NCBI RefSeq assembly: GCF_021462285.1
Contig: NZ_CP082787.1
Location: forward strand, 4,929,995 to 4,993,994
DNA length: 64,000 nucleotides
From: Serratia entomophila
GTDB taxonomy: Bacteria; Pseudomonadota; Gammaproteobacteria; Enterobacterales; Enterobacteriaceae
Reading direction: 5' to 3'
Shown: piece after piece, positions 30,577-40,419 of the stretch
How the letters are laid out: every line of letters begins with the position of its first letter
Numbering within the stretch: position 1 is the stretch's first letter
Made by a program: the position numbers and the translations under genes
The notes under the pieces: model-generated
Databases searched by the model: none
Told to the model about the DNA's origin: nothing
Seen by the model: the letters and a program-made list of their open reading frames with translations, nothing else

Positions 30577-31494
30577 TTAACTGAGCGCAACGCCGATGGC
30601 GAACAGCAGGTTGGCCAGCAACGCCGCCTTGACCATGTGCTCCAGCATCGGCCGCATGCCGACCGGCGTCGGGTCGCGCAGCACGCGCAGGGCATGGCGG
30701 ACCAGCAGCGGGATCGCCAGTACGAACAGCCAGCCCCATGGGCTGTGCAGGTTGAACAGCGTGAATAGCGCAAAGCACAGCACGGCGCCGCCCAGCAGCA
30801 ACGCATGGTAGACGCGCGCGTTGTGCGGGCCGAGCCGCACCGCCAGGGTATTTTTGCCGTTTTCGCGATCGCTTTCGATATCGCGCAGGTTATTGATGTT
30901 GAGTACTGCCGTGGCCAACAACCCGCAGGCGGTGGCCGGCAGCATCACCACGCTGTCGAAGGTGTGGGTTTGCAGATAGTAGGTGCCCGCCACGCTCAGC
31001 CAGCCGAAGAACACCAGCACCGAAATGTCGCCCAACCCCAGATAGCCATAGGGTCTGGTGCCGACGGTATAGGTGATGGCGGCGACGATCGACAGCCCGC
31101 CCAGCACCAGGAAGCCTATCACGTCGCTGGGCTGCTCGCAGGCGACGGCGATCAGCGCACCGCCGGCGAGGGCTATCAACCCCACCGTCACCACCAGCGC
31201 CCGTTTCATCTGCGCCTGGGTGATCATGCCTTTTTGCATGCCGCGCAACGGCCCGATGCGGTCTTCTTTGTCGCTGCCTTTTACCGCATCGCCATAGTCG
31301 TTAGCCAGGTTGGAGAGGATCTGCAGCAGGCCGGCGGTCAGCAGCGCCAGCAAGGCTACGCCGGGTTTCAGGCTGCCGTGCCAGGCGGCGATCGCTGAGC
31401 CGACCACGATGGAGGCGAAAGCCAGCGGCAGGGTGCGGAGGCGTAAACTTTCCAGCCAGGCGGTGATCGGGGTGGTAGCGGTTGATGAGCTCAT
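30577..31494 (-). CDS. menA: 1,4-dihydroxy-2-naphthoate polyprenyltransferase
   Basis: MenA attaches the octaprenyl tail to dihydroxynaphthoate, forming demethylmenaquinone in the inner membrane. The 305-residue polytopic UbiA-family protein has the two Asp-rich prenyl-diphosphate motifs: NLANDYGDAVKGSDKED near residue 65 and NNLRDIESDRENGK near residue 200. It precedes rraA; a terminator separates it from hslU upstream. Confidence 0.96.
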   Translation of the reverse strand: MSSSTATTPITAWLESLRLRTLPLAFASIVVGSAIAAWHGSLKPGVALLALLTAGLLQILSNLANDYGDAVKGSDKEDRIGPLRGMQKGMITQAQMKRALVVTVGLIALAGGALIAVACEQPSDVIGFLVLGGLSIVAAITYTVGTRPYGYLGLGDISVLVFFGWLSVAGTYYLQTHTFDSVVMLPATACGLLATAVLNINNLRDIESDRENGKNTLAVRLGPHNARVYHALLLGGAVLCFALFTLFNLHSPWGWLFVLAIPLLVRHALRVLRDPTPVGMRPMLEHMVKAALLANLLFAIGVALS

Positions 31495-31538
31495 GTTTCG
31501 CTTCTGTCAGTAAGTTGCTGTGTCTGTTATAAATAATT

Positions 31539-31559
31539 GTGGGAGGCAAGGCCTCCCAC
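31539..31559 (-). terminator. Terminator of hslVU
   Basis: GTGGGAGGC and GCCTCCCAC form a perfect 9-base stem with a 3-base loop, followed on the minus strand by AATTATTTAT. Located 32 bases after the hslU stop. Confidence 0.65.
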
Positions 31560-31590
31560 ACAGATGACTGACAGGACAGTGATAGAGCGA

Positions 31591-32925
31591 TTATAGGATA
31601 AAACGACTCAAATCTTCATCCGCAACCAGTTCATCCAGATGACTACGTACGTAATCCGCATCAATTGTAATGGATTGGCCGTTAATTTCACTCGCATCGT
31701 AGGAAATATCTTCCATCAGACGTTCCAGCACGGTGTGCAGACGGCGCGCGCCGATATTTTCGGTGCTTTCGTTAACCTGCCATGCGGCTTCGGCGATGCG
31801 GCGGATACCGTCGGCGGTGAACTCGATATTGACGCCTTCGGTGCCCATCAGCGCTTTGTACTGTTCGGTCAGCGAGGCGCTCGGCTCGGTCAGGATGCGC
31901 TCGAAATCTTCGGTGGTCAGCGCCTGCAGCTCAACGCGGATCGGCAGGCGGCCCTGCAGCTCCGGGATCAGATCCGACGGATTGGCGGTCTGGAACGCGC
32001 CTGAGGCGATGAACAGGATGTGATCGGTTTTCACCATGCCGTGCTTGGTGGACACGGTGCAGCCTTCCACCAGCGGCAGCAGGTCGCGCTGCACGCCTTC
32101 GCGTGACACGTCTGGGCCGGAGCTCTGGCCGCCGCGCTTACAGATTTTGTCGATCTCATCGATAAACACGATGCCGTGCTGCTCAACCGCTTCGATCGCC
32201 TGTTCTTTCAGCTCTTCCGGGTTCACCAGCTTGGCGGCTTCTTCTTCCACCAGCAGCTTGAAAGCCTCTTTGATCTTCACTTTACGCGGTTTCTGCTTCT
32301 GGCCGCCCAGGTTCTGGAACATCGACTGCAGCTGGTTGGTCATTTCTTCCATGCCGGGAGGCGCCATGATTTCCACGCCCATCGGCGCGGCGGCCAGGTC
32401 GATTTCGATCTCTTTGTCGTCCAGCTGGCCTTCACGCAGTTTCTTGCGGAACGCCTGGCGGGCGGCCGAAGGTTCCTGATGCTCTTCCGGCTGGCCCCAG
32501 TTGTTCTTGGCCGGCGGGATCAGCACGTCGAGAATGCGCTCTTCGGCCAGCTCTTCGGCGCGGTTGCGGTTTTTCTCGATCGACTGCATGCGCACCATTT
32601 TGATGGCGGCGTCGGTCAGATCGCGGATGATGGAGTCCACTTCTTTACCCACGTAGCCCACTTCGGTGAACTTGGTGGCTTCAACCTTGATGAAAGGCGC
32701 GTTGGCCAACTTCGCCAGGCGGCGGGCGATTTCGGTTTTACCGACGCCGGTCGGGCCGATCATCAGAATGTTTTTCGGTGTCACTTCGTGACGCAGCATC
32801 TCGTTGAGCTGCATCCGGCGCCAGCGGTTGCGCAGGGCAATGGCGACAGCGCGTTTGGCCTTGTTTTGGCCGATGATGTAGCTGTCCAGTTCGCTGACGA
32901 TCTCGCGCGGAGTCATTTCAGACAT
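31591..32925 (-). CDS. hslU: HslU ATPase subunit of the HslUV protease
   Basis: HslU (ClpY) is the AAA+ unfoldase that feeds substrates such as SulA and RpoH into HslV. The 444-residue protein has Walker A GPTGVGKT at residues 57-64, the pore motif GYVGKEV near residue 90, an intermediate I-domain rich in Lys/Glu, Walker [11 protein letters not shown], and the C-terminal LSRFIL tail that inserts into HslV. It lies 12 bases after hslV. Confidence 0.98.
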   Translation of the reverse strand: MSEMTPREIVSELDSYIIGQNKAKRAVAIALRNRWRRMQLNEMLRHEVTPKNILMIGPTGVGKTEIARRLAKLANAPFIKVEATKFTEVGYVGKEVDSIIRDLTDAAIKMVRMQSIEKNRNRAEELAEERILDVLIPPAKNNWGQPEEHQEPSAARQAFRKKLREGQLDDKEIEIDLAAAPMGVEIMAPPGMEEMTNQLQSMFQNLGGQKQKPRKVKIKEAFKLLVEEEAAKLVNPEELKEQAIEAVEQHGIVFIDEIDKICKRGGQSSGPDVSREGVQRDLLPLVEGCTVSTKHGMVKTDHILFIASGAFQTANPSDLIPELQGRLPIRVELQALTTEDFERILTEPSASLTEQYKALMGTEGVNIEFTADGIRRIAEAAWQVNESTENIGARRLHTVLERLMEDISYDASEINGQSITIDADYVRSHLDELVADEDLSRFIL

Positions 32926-32937
32926 GGTATTCGATCC

Positions 32938-33468
32938 TTACGCTTTGGAAGGCAATTCTTCGATGGTGTGGAAGTGGTTGGTGTAAATACAGATGTCGCC
33001 GGCGATGTTGAGAGACTTATCAACGATCTCGCGGGCGCTCAGCTCGGTATTTTCCAACATCGCACGGGCAGCGGCCTGGGCATAAGGGCCGCCGGAGCCG
33101 ATGGCAATCAAATCGTTCTCCGGCTGAATGACGTCACCGTTGCCGGTGATGATCAGCGAGGAGTGCTCGTCGGCGACGGCCAGCAGCGCCTCGAGTTTGC
33201 GCAGCATGCGGTCGGTGCGCCAGTCTTTCGCCAGTTCGACGGCGGCTTTCACCAGGTGGCCCTGATGCATTTCCAGCTTGCGCTCAAACAGCTCGAACAG
33301 CGTGAAGGCATCCGCAGTGCCGCCGGCGAATCCGGCAATCACTTTGTCGTTATACAGGCGACGCACTTTCTTGACGTTGCCCTTCATCACCGTGTTGCCC
33401 AGGGTAGCCTGGCCATCGCCACCGATCACTACCTGGCCGTTGCGGCGTACGCTTACAATTGTTGTCAC
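32938..33468 (-). CDS. hslV: HslV peptidase subunit of the HslUV protease
   Basis: HslV (ClpQ) is a proteasome-like N-terminal threonine peptidase. A GTG at 33468 with GAGGG seven bases upstream gives Met-Thr-Thr-Ile-Val-Ser, so removal of the first residue exposes the catalytic Thr. The resulting 176 residues equal E. coli. A TTG two codons earlier would bury this Thr and is rejected. [26 protein letters not shown] and [13 protein letters not shown] are typical. First gene of the heat-shock operon hslVU. Confidence 0.97.
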   Translation of the reverse strand: MTTIVSVRRNGQVVIGGDGQATLGNTVMKGNVKKVRRLYNDKVIAGFAGGTADAFTLFELFERKLEMHQGHLVKAAVELAKDWRTDRMLRKLEALLAVADEHSSLIITGNGDVIQPENDLIAIGSGGPYAQAAARAMLENTELSAREIVDKSLNIAGDICIYTNHFHTIEELPSKA

Positions 33469-33547
33469 GAGCAAACCCTCGTTGAAGACGGAAAGAAGCC
33501 CTCGCGGCCCCTGCTTGCGCAGAGGCTACGAGGCATATTGAGAGTAT

Positions 33548-33575
33548 AGATGGGGGGGGATTGACGCTTTTCAAC
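33548..33575 (-). promoter_or_regulatory. Sigma-32 promoter of hslVU
   Basis: On the minus strand GTTGAAA, 13 bases and CCCCATCT match the heat-shock promoter consensus CTTGAAA-N13-15-CCCCATNT, with a perfect -10. The -35 overlaps the last codons of ftsN. The spacer end plus -10 makes a run of eight C residues. Confidence 0.8.
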
Positions 33576-34548
33576 CCCCAACGGAGAGGGGAATGCAACT
33601 CGACATGCCAACGCCCTTCAGGCGCGAAAGGGTTTTGTCCGCGGTTGCGCGGCTGCTGTATGGGCCGAGGACTACGCGATTCCAGCCGCCGCCGGCGGTA
33701 ATGCGGCTTTCGATACCTTCAAACGCCAGGCGCGCCCGCACGGATTCGGCCTGATCGGCGGCGCGGAATGAACCGCACTGCACCATCCATTTCTGTTTGG
33801 ACTCAGGCTTGGTCTCCTGCTTGGCCGTTTCTTGCTTCGCTTCCGGTTTGGCTTCCTGCTTCACTTCAGGCTTGGCCTCAGGTTTCGGCTGCGGCTTAGG
33901 CTCCGGCTGTTTCACCTGCACTGGCGGTGGGGTGACCGGTTTCGGCGCGGCCGGCTTCGGTTGAGCCGCCGGCTGGTGCTGCTGCACCGGCGCGGTGGTC
34001 GCGCCGTTGTTGAACGGATTGCGCGGCTGAGCGACCTGCTGCTGTTGCTGAACCTGTTGCTGCATCTGCTGTTGCTGCATCTGCTGCTGGCGGCTATTGC
34101 TGCGCGCGGCGGCCTGTGAAGGGTCGTTGTACGGCACTTCATTCAGCTGCGTTGGGCGCTGTTGCATATCGGCCTGCATTTGCTCCAGCAGTTGGCGCTG
34201 TTCGGCGGTCAGCTGGGTTTTGGAGTTCACTTCACCGCCGGCCGTAGGTTCGGTCGGGGTCTGCACGCCAATCTGGCGATTCTCCAGCTCTTTGATGTAA
34301 CGCCAGCGCTCTTCCGGTTTCGGCGGCAGGCCGTTGCCTGGGCGATTGCCGTGCGCAGGCAGCAGCGGCGCGTCGTCCGGCTTGTTGTGCGTAATGAAAT
34401 AGAGGCCACCGATAAAGACAACCAGCAGTGCGGCGGCCAGCGCCAGCACGGTTTTGGAAACCTTCGGAGAACTGCGTTTTTTACGGCTGGGGGTTTTGCG
34501 CTTAGCTCCTGCTGCGCGCCCACGGCTTACATAGTCTTTTTGTGCCAC
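33571..34548 (-). CDS. ftsN: Cell division protein FtsN
   Basis: FtsN is the late divisome protein that triggers septal peptidoglycan synthesis and binds denuded glycan at the septum. The 325-residue protein has a basic cytosolic tail (residues 1-30), one membrane helix (about 31-53) and a periplasmic linker. The linker carries a Gln-rich stretch (about 150-180) and a low-complexity KPEAKPEVKQEAKPEAKQET repeat (about 220-250). A C-terminal SPOR domain follows (about 252-325) with two cysteines. Downstream of cytR, as in E. coli. Confidence 0.96.
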   Translation of the reverse strand: MAQKDYVSRGRAAGAKRKTPSRKKRSSPKVSKTVLALAAALLVVFIGGLYFITHNKPDDAPLLPAHGNRPGNGLPPKPEERWRYIKELENRQIGVQTPTEPTAGGEVNSKTQLTAEQRQLLEQMQADMQQRPTQLNEVPYNDPSQAAARSNSRQQQMQQQQMQQQVQQQQQVAQPRNPFNNGATTAPVQQHQPAAQPKPAAPKPVTPPPVQVKQPEPKPQPKPEAKPEVKQEAKPEAKQETAKQETKPESKQKWMVQCGSFRAADQAESVRARLAFEGIESRITAGGGWNRVVLGPYSSRATADKTLSRLKGVGMSSCIPLSVGG

Positions 34549-34613
34549 TATTATTCCGCTGTGTCCTGATGAGGGGATAAGTCCGTCATGTTACTGAACC
34601 CTAAAATATTTGA

Positions 34614-35642
34614 CTAGCGTTTAGGGGCAGCCGTGCTGCCTCTGATAATCAACTCGCTGTCCAACAGCCGCGAGCCGCTTGCCACCGTTTGCCCGTGCAG
34701 CTGCTCTAACAGCAGCAGCATCGCCTGTTGGCCAATCTGGTAACGCGGTTGCGCCACCGTGGTTAACGGCGGATCGCAATACTGCGCCAGTTTGATGTCG
34801 TCAAAACCGACGATGGACAGGTCTTGCGGCACCCGCAGACCCATTTTCTTCGCCTGCGACAACACGCCGATCGCCATCACGTCGCTATGGCAGAAGACGG
34901 CCGTCGGCGGTTTCGGCTGGGCCATCAACGCCGCCAGCGCCTGAGCGCCGGCTTCGTAAGTAAAATCACCCCGGGTAATATAGCTGCTTTCGACGCTAAT
35001 GCCATTACGGCGTAGCGCCTGAATGTAACCCTGCAGCCGATAATGGCTCAGCGGCATCTGCTCCGGCCCGGCGACGCAGGCGATCTGCTTGTGGCCCAGC
35101 TGATGCAAATAATGTACGGCTTCGAAGGCCGCGGTCAGGTTATCGATATGCACCGTCGGCAGTTCCAGCTCGGGAGCAAACTCGTTGGCCATCACCATCG
35201 GCGGCAGATTGCGCTGCTCTTCCTTGCTGGCGTCGAACGGCAGGTTGGAGCCCAGCAGCAGCATGCCGTCGATCTGTTTGGTGATGATCAGATTGACGAA
35301 GGTGCGCTCCTGCTGATTTTGCTGCGCGCAGTCGCCGATCAGCACCAGATAGCCCTGCTGTGCGGCGGTTTGCTCGATCCCCTGGATCACATCGGCAAAA
35401 AAGGGATCGCAAATGTCGGGAACGATCACCAGGATAGTGCGAGACTCGTTGCGCTTGATATTGCGTGATAAGGCATGAGGAGAATAACCCACGGCCAAAA
35501 CGGCCTGTTCCACTTTCTGGCGCGTCGGCGTTGACACCTTTTCCGGATTCATCAGCGCGCGCGATACGGTAGCCGTTGAAACGCCCGCCATTTCGGCGAC
35601 GTCTTTCATGGTCGCCATGGATAATTCTTTCTTGTGTTCCAA
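34614..35642 (-). CDS. cytR: CytR, LacI-type repressor of nucleoside catabolism
   Basis: CytR represses deo, cdd, udp, tsx and related genes together with CRP, and is released by cytidine. The 342-residue protein has the LacI helix-turn-helix TMKDVAEMAGVSTATVSRALMNPEKVS, then a periplasmic-binding-like core (TILVIVPDICDPFFADVIQGIE, SIVGFDDI). A TTG at 35642 is the best start: AAGGAG lies seven bases upstream, and it places 11 residues before MKDV exactly as in E. coli CytR. Downstream in-frame ATGs lack such a site. Confidence 0.95.
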   Translation of the reverse strand: MEHKKELSMATMKDVAEMAGVSTATVSRALMNPEKVSTPTRQKVEQAVLAVGYSPHALSRNIKRNESRTILVIVPDICDPFFADVIQGIEQTAAQQGYLVLIGDCAQQNQQERTFVNLIITKQIDGMLLLGSNLPFDASKEEQRNLPPMVMANEFAPELELPTVHIDNLTAAFEAVHYLHQLGHKQIACVAGPEQMPLSHYRLQGYIQALRRNGISVESSYITRGDFTYEAGAQALAALMAQPKPPTAVFCHSDVMAIGVLSQAKKMGLRVPQDLSIVGFDDIKLAQYCDPPLTTVAQPRYQIGQQAMLLLLEQLHGQTVASGSRLLDSELIIRGSTAAPKR

Positions 35643-35932
35643 CGCCTTTCTCCTTGCGTCAGCCCCATGCCAACGCGACTACTGCTGTTTGCTCACAATG
35701 TCTGGCGTGCGGTGGTGTTGTTATCGTTTAGCGCCATCCGCGTTTGAACATTTTGGCCGCCGCCGCTTTCCAGCGGCAAAATTTACCTTAGCGGACATTC
35801 TAAACAGAATATGTGCCGCCTTTGTTACCTAATTTGCATAAAAAGTGTGACTTGAGAAGGTTTTTTAGCGTTCGCTCGCAATTTCAAGGGTAAACGTTTG
35901 CATTGCAGCACTTGAATCAGACTTTTCTGGGA

Positions 35933-38164
<2,232 letters not shown>

Positions 38165-38197
38165 TTACACGGCGCGCCGGCAAATGTACGGTTCCGA

Positions 38198-38328
38198 TTG
38201 CGCGGCACTTTTAATTCTGTATAATTTGCCGCCTTTGGTATAATTCGATACCAAATTCTATTATCAACCACGTGTGGTGTCTGGCGAAACAGGGCTGGAT
38301 AGCGACACGGCCTTAACTGAGGTTTCCC
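38198..38328 (+). promoter_or_regulatory. rpmE promoter and structured leader
   Basis: TTGCGC (38198), 16 bases and TATAAT (38220-38225) form a good sigma-70 promoter; a second TATAAT is at 38239. A perfect 8-base inverted repeat TTTGGTAT/ATACCAAA (38234-38255) and a possible GTGTC/GACAC long-range pairing follow before the ATG. L31 leaders are known as autoregulatory in several bacteria, so a leader function here is possible but not shown. Confidence 0.5.
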
Positions 38329-38544
38329 ATGAAACAAGGTATCCACCCAAAATACGAAGAAGTTACTGCTAACTGCTCTTGCGGTAACGTGATCAAAATC
38401 CGCTCTACCGTGGGTCACGATCTGAACCTGGACGTTTGTGGCGAATGCCACCCGTTCTACACCGGCAAGCAGCGTGACGTTGCTACCGGTGGTCGCGTTG
38501 ACCGCTTCAACAAGCGTTTCAGCGTACCAGGCGCTAAGAAATAA
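38329..38544 (+). CDS. rpmE: 50S ribosomal protein L31 (zinc form)
   Basis: L31 joins the 50S and 30S subunits at the central bridge. The 71-residue protein keeps the zinc ligands Cys16, Cys18, Cys37 and Cys40, so it is the zinc-containing C+ paralogue rather than YkgM. Divergent from priA and closed by a terminator 20 bases downstream. E. coli yiiX, which follows rpmE there, is absent. Confidence 0.98.
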   Translation: MKQGIHPKYEEVTANCSCGNVIKIRSTVGHDLNLDVCGECHPFYTGKQRDVATGGRVDRFNKRFSVPGAKK

Positions 38545-38563
38545 GATTTCTTATTGCCAGATG

Positions 38564-38588
38564 AAAAAGGCGCCTTCGGCGCCTTTTT
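38564..38588 (+). terminator. Intrinsic terminator of rpmE
   Basis: AAAAAGGCGCC pairs with GGCGCCTTTTT around TTC. The convergent metJ gene could share it. Confidence 0.88.
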
Positions 38589-38621
38589 TCGTTTCTGCCG
38601 CCTGCGTTCGCAGGCCGGCGC

Positions 38622-38939
38622 TTAATATTCCCAGGTATCGGGATCGACACCCAGTTCGCGCATCAGCACTTTTGCGGCTTCCGGGATCTCGTCGCTGCGT
38701 TCTTTGCGCAGGTCTTCATCGTTCGGCAGCGGCTGGCCGGTAAAGGCATGCAGGAACGCTTCGCACAGCAATTCGCTGTTGGTGGCGTGGCGCAGGTTGT
38801 TCACCTGGCGACGGGTCCGTTCGTCGGTGAGGATTTTCAGGACCTTCAGCGGAATGGATACCGTGATTTTTTTTACTTGCTCGCTTTTTTTACCGTGTTC
38901 AGCGTAAGGGCTGACATACTCGCCGTTCCACTCAGCCAT
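38622..38939 (-). CDS. metJ: Methionine repressor MetJ
   Basis: MetJ is a ribbon-helix-helix repressor that, with S-adenosylmethionine, binds tandem 8-base met boxes. The 105-residue length equals E. coli. The beta-strand [20 protein letters not shown] and helix [24 protein letters not shown] are intact. It is divergent from metB across four visible met boxes and probably regulates itself there. Confidence 0.98.
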   Translation of the reverse strand: MAEWNGEYVSPYAEHGKKSEQVKKITVSIPLKVLKILTDERTRRQVNNLRHATNSELLCEAFLHAFTGQPLPNDEDLRKERSDEIPEAAKVLMRELGVDPDTWEY

Positions 38940-39256
38940 GGGACACCTTAAATTTGTCAGAAAAATTACAAAATTCTAAAAACCGGCCAATTATGCCCGA
39001 TCTTCACTGTTCTCACTAAATAAATGTCAATTTTACGCGACCAGGGTCACTGAATGCCAAGGTTCAATAGACTCCGCCTATGCATTTCCGGTTAACATCT
39101 TATCGTCATGTCAAACTGGCATAATTTTAGCGGGTATTGCGCCGTTGCTCAATCTATACGCAAAGAAGTTTAGATGTCCAGATGTATTGACGTCTATAGT
39201 CGCAGCGATTAATCTTTAGGCCTCATTCACCGACCTCCCGAGAGCCGAGCGATCCT
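38940..39256. other. metJ/metB divergent control region (317 bases)
   Basis: The half near metJ (38940-39160) is AT-rich with no site recognised. The half near metB holds the met-box array at 39164-39195. No open frame of note. Confidence 0.6.
39164..39195. promoter_or_regulatory. Tandem met boxes (MetJ operator) before metB
   Basis: Four consecutive octamers AGAAGTTT, AGATGTCC, AGATGTAT and TGACGTCT match the met box AGACGTCT at 6, 6, 6 and 7 of 8 positions in perfect 8-base register. Confidence 0.88.
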
Positions 39257-40417
39257 ATGACGCGTAAACCAGCCACGATTGCCGTACGCAGCGGCCTGAA
39301 CGACGACGAACAGTACGGCTGCGTTGTTCCGCCGATCCACCTGTCCAGCACCTATAACTTTACCGACTTCAACCAACCCCGAGCCCATGACTATTCGCGC
39401 CGCGGCAACCCGACGCGCGACGTGGTGCAACGCGCCTTGGCGGAACTGGAAGGCGGGGCGGGGGCGGTGATGACCGGTAGCGGGATGTCGGCTATCCATC
39501 TGGTGACTACCGTGCTGCTGAAGCCCGGCGATCTGCTGGTGGCGCCGCACGACTGCTACGGCGGCAGCTACCGCTTGTTCGACAGCCTGAGCAAGCGCGG
39601 CGCCTACCGGGTGCTGTTCGTCGATCAGGGGAATGAGGAAGCGCTGCAGCAGGCATTGGCACAAAAACCCAAGCTGGTGCTGATCGAAAGCCCAAGCAAC
39701 CCGCTGCTGCGGGTGGTGGATATTGCCGCCATCTGCGGCGCCGCCCACGCGGCGGGCGCGCTGACGGTAGTGGACAACACCTTCCTCAGCCCGGCGCTGC
39801 AGCAACCGATCGAACTGGGCGCCGATCTGGTGGTCCATTCCTGTACCAAATACCTCAACGGCCATTCAGACGTGGTGGCCGGGGCGGTGATCGCCAAAGA
39901 TCCGGCGCTGGTGGTCGAGCTGGCCTGGTGGGCCAACAATATCGGCGTGACCGGCGGCGCGTTCGACAGTTATCTGCTGCTGCGCGGCATGCGCACCCTG
40001 TCGCCGCGCATCAAGGCGGCGCAACAAAACGCCGAGGCGATTGTCAGTTATTTACAGCAGCAACCGCTGGTGAAAAAGCTGTATCATCCTTCCCTGCCGG
40101 AAAACCCGGGGCATGAGATCGCCCGCCGGCAGCAGCGTGGCTTTGGTGCGATGCTGAGTTTTGAACTGGACGGTGATGAAGCGTTGCTGCGCCGTTTTCT
40201 CTCTGCCCTTGAGCTATTTACTCTGGCAGAATCGCTGGGCGGCGTAGAAAGCCTGATCTCGCATGCGGCGACCATGACCCACGCCGGTATGGCGGCGGAA
40301 GCGCGGGCGGCGGCCGGCATCTCCGAGAGCCTGCTGCGCATTTCCGTGGGTATTGAAGACAGTGAAGATTTGATTGCCGATCTGGAACGCGCTTTCCAGG
40401 CGGCGGCTACGAGGTAA
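39257..40417 (+). CDS. metB: Cystathionine gamma-synthase
   Basis: MetB condenses O-succinylhomoserine with cysteine to cystathionine in methionine synthesis. The 386-residue PLP enzyme has YSRRGNPTRDVVQRALAELE, the cofactor lysine Lys198 in CTKYLNGHSD and LGGVESLISHAATMTHA near the C-terminus. metL follows after two bases, and MetJ boxes lie 62 bases upstream. Confidence 0.97.
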   Translation: MTRKPATIAVRSGLNDDEQYGCVVPPIHLSSTYNFTDFNQPRAHDYSRRGNPTRDVVQRALAELEGGAGAVMTGSGMSAIHLVTTVLLKPGDLLVAPHDCYGGSYRLFDSLSKRGAYRVLFVDQGNEEALQQALAQKPKLVLIESPSNPLLRVVDIAAICGAAHAAGALTVVDNTFLSPALQQPIELGADLVVHSCTKYLNGHSDVVAGAVIAKDPALVVELAWWANNIGVTGGAFDSYLLLRGMRTLSPRIKAAQQNAEAIVSYLQQQPLVKKLYHPSLPENPGHEIARRQQRGFGAMLSFELDGDEALLRRFLSALELFTLAESLGGVESLISHAATMTHAGMAAEARAAAGISESLLRISVGIEDSEDLIADLERAFQAAATR

Positions 40418-40419
40418 GC

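Noticed and set aside
34014..34130. Gln-codon-rich tract in ftsN as a possible repeat expansion
   Set aside because: Gln-rich linkers are usual in FtsN and the frame is intact; not a separate element.
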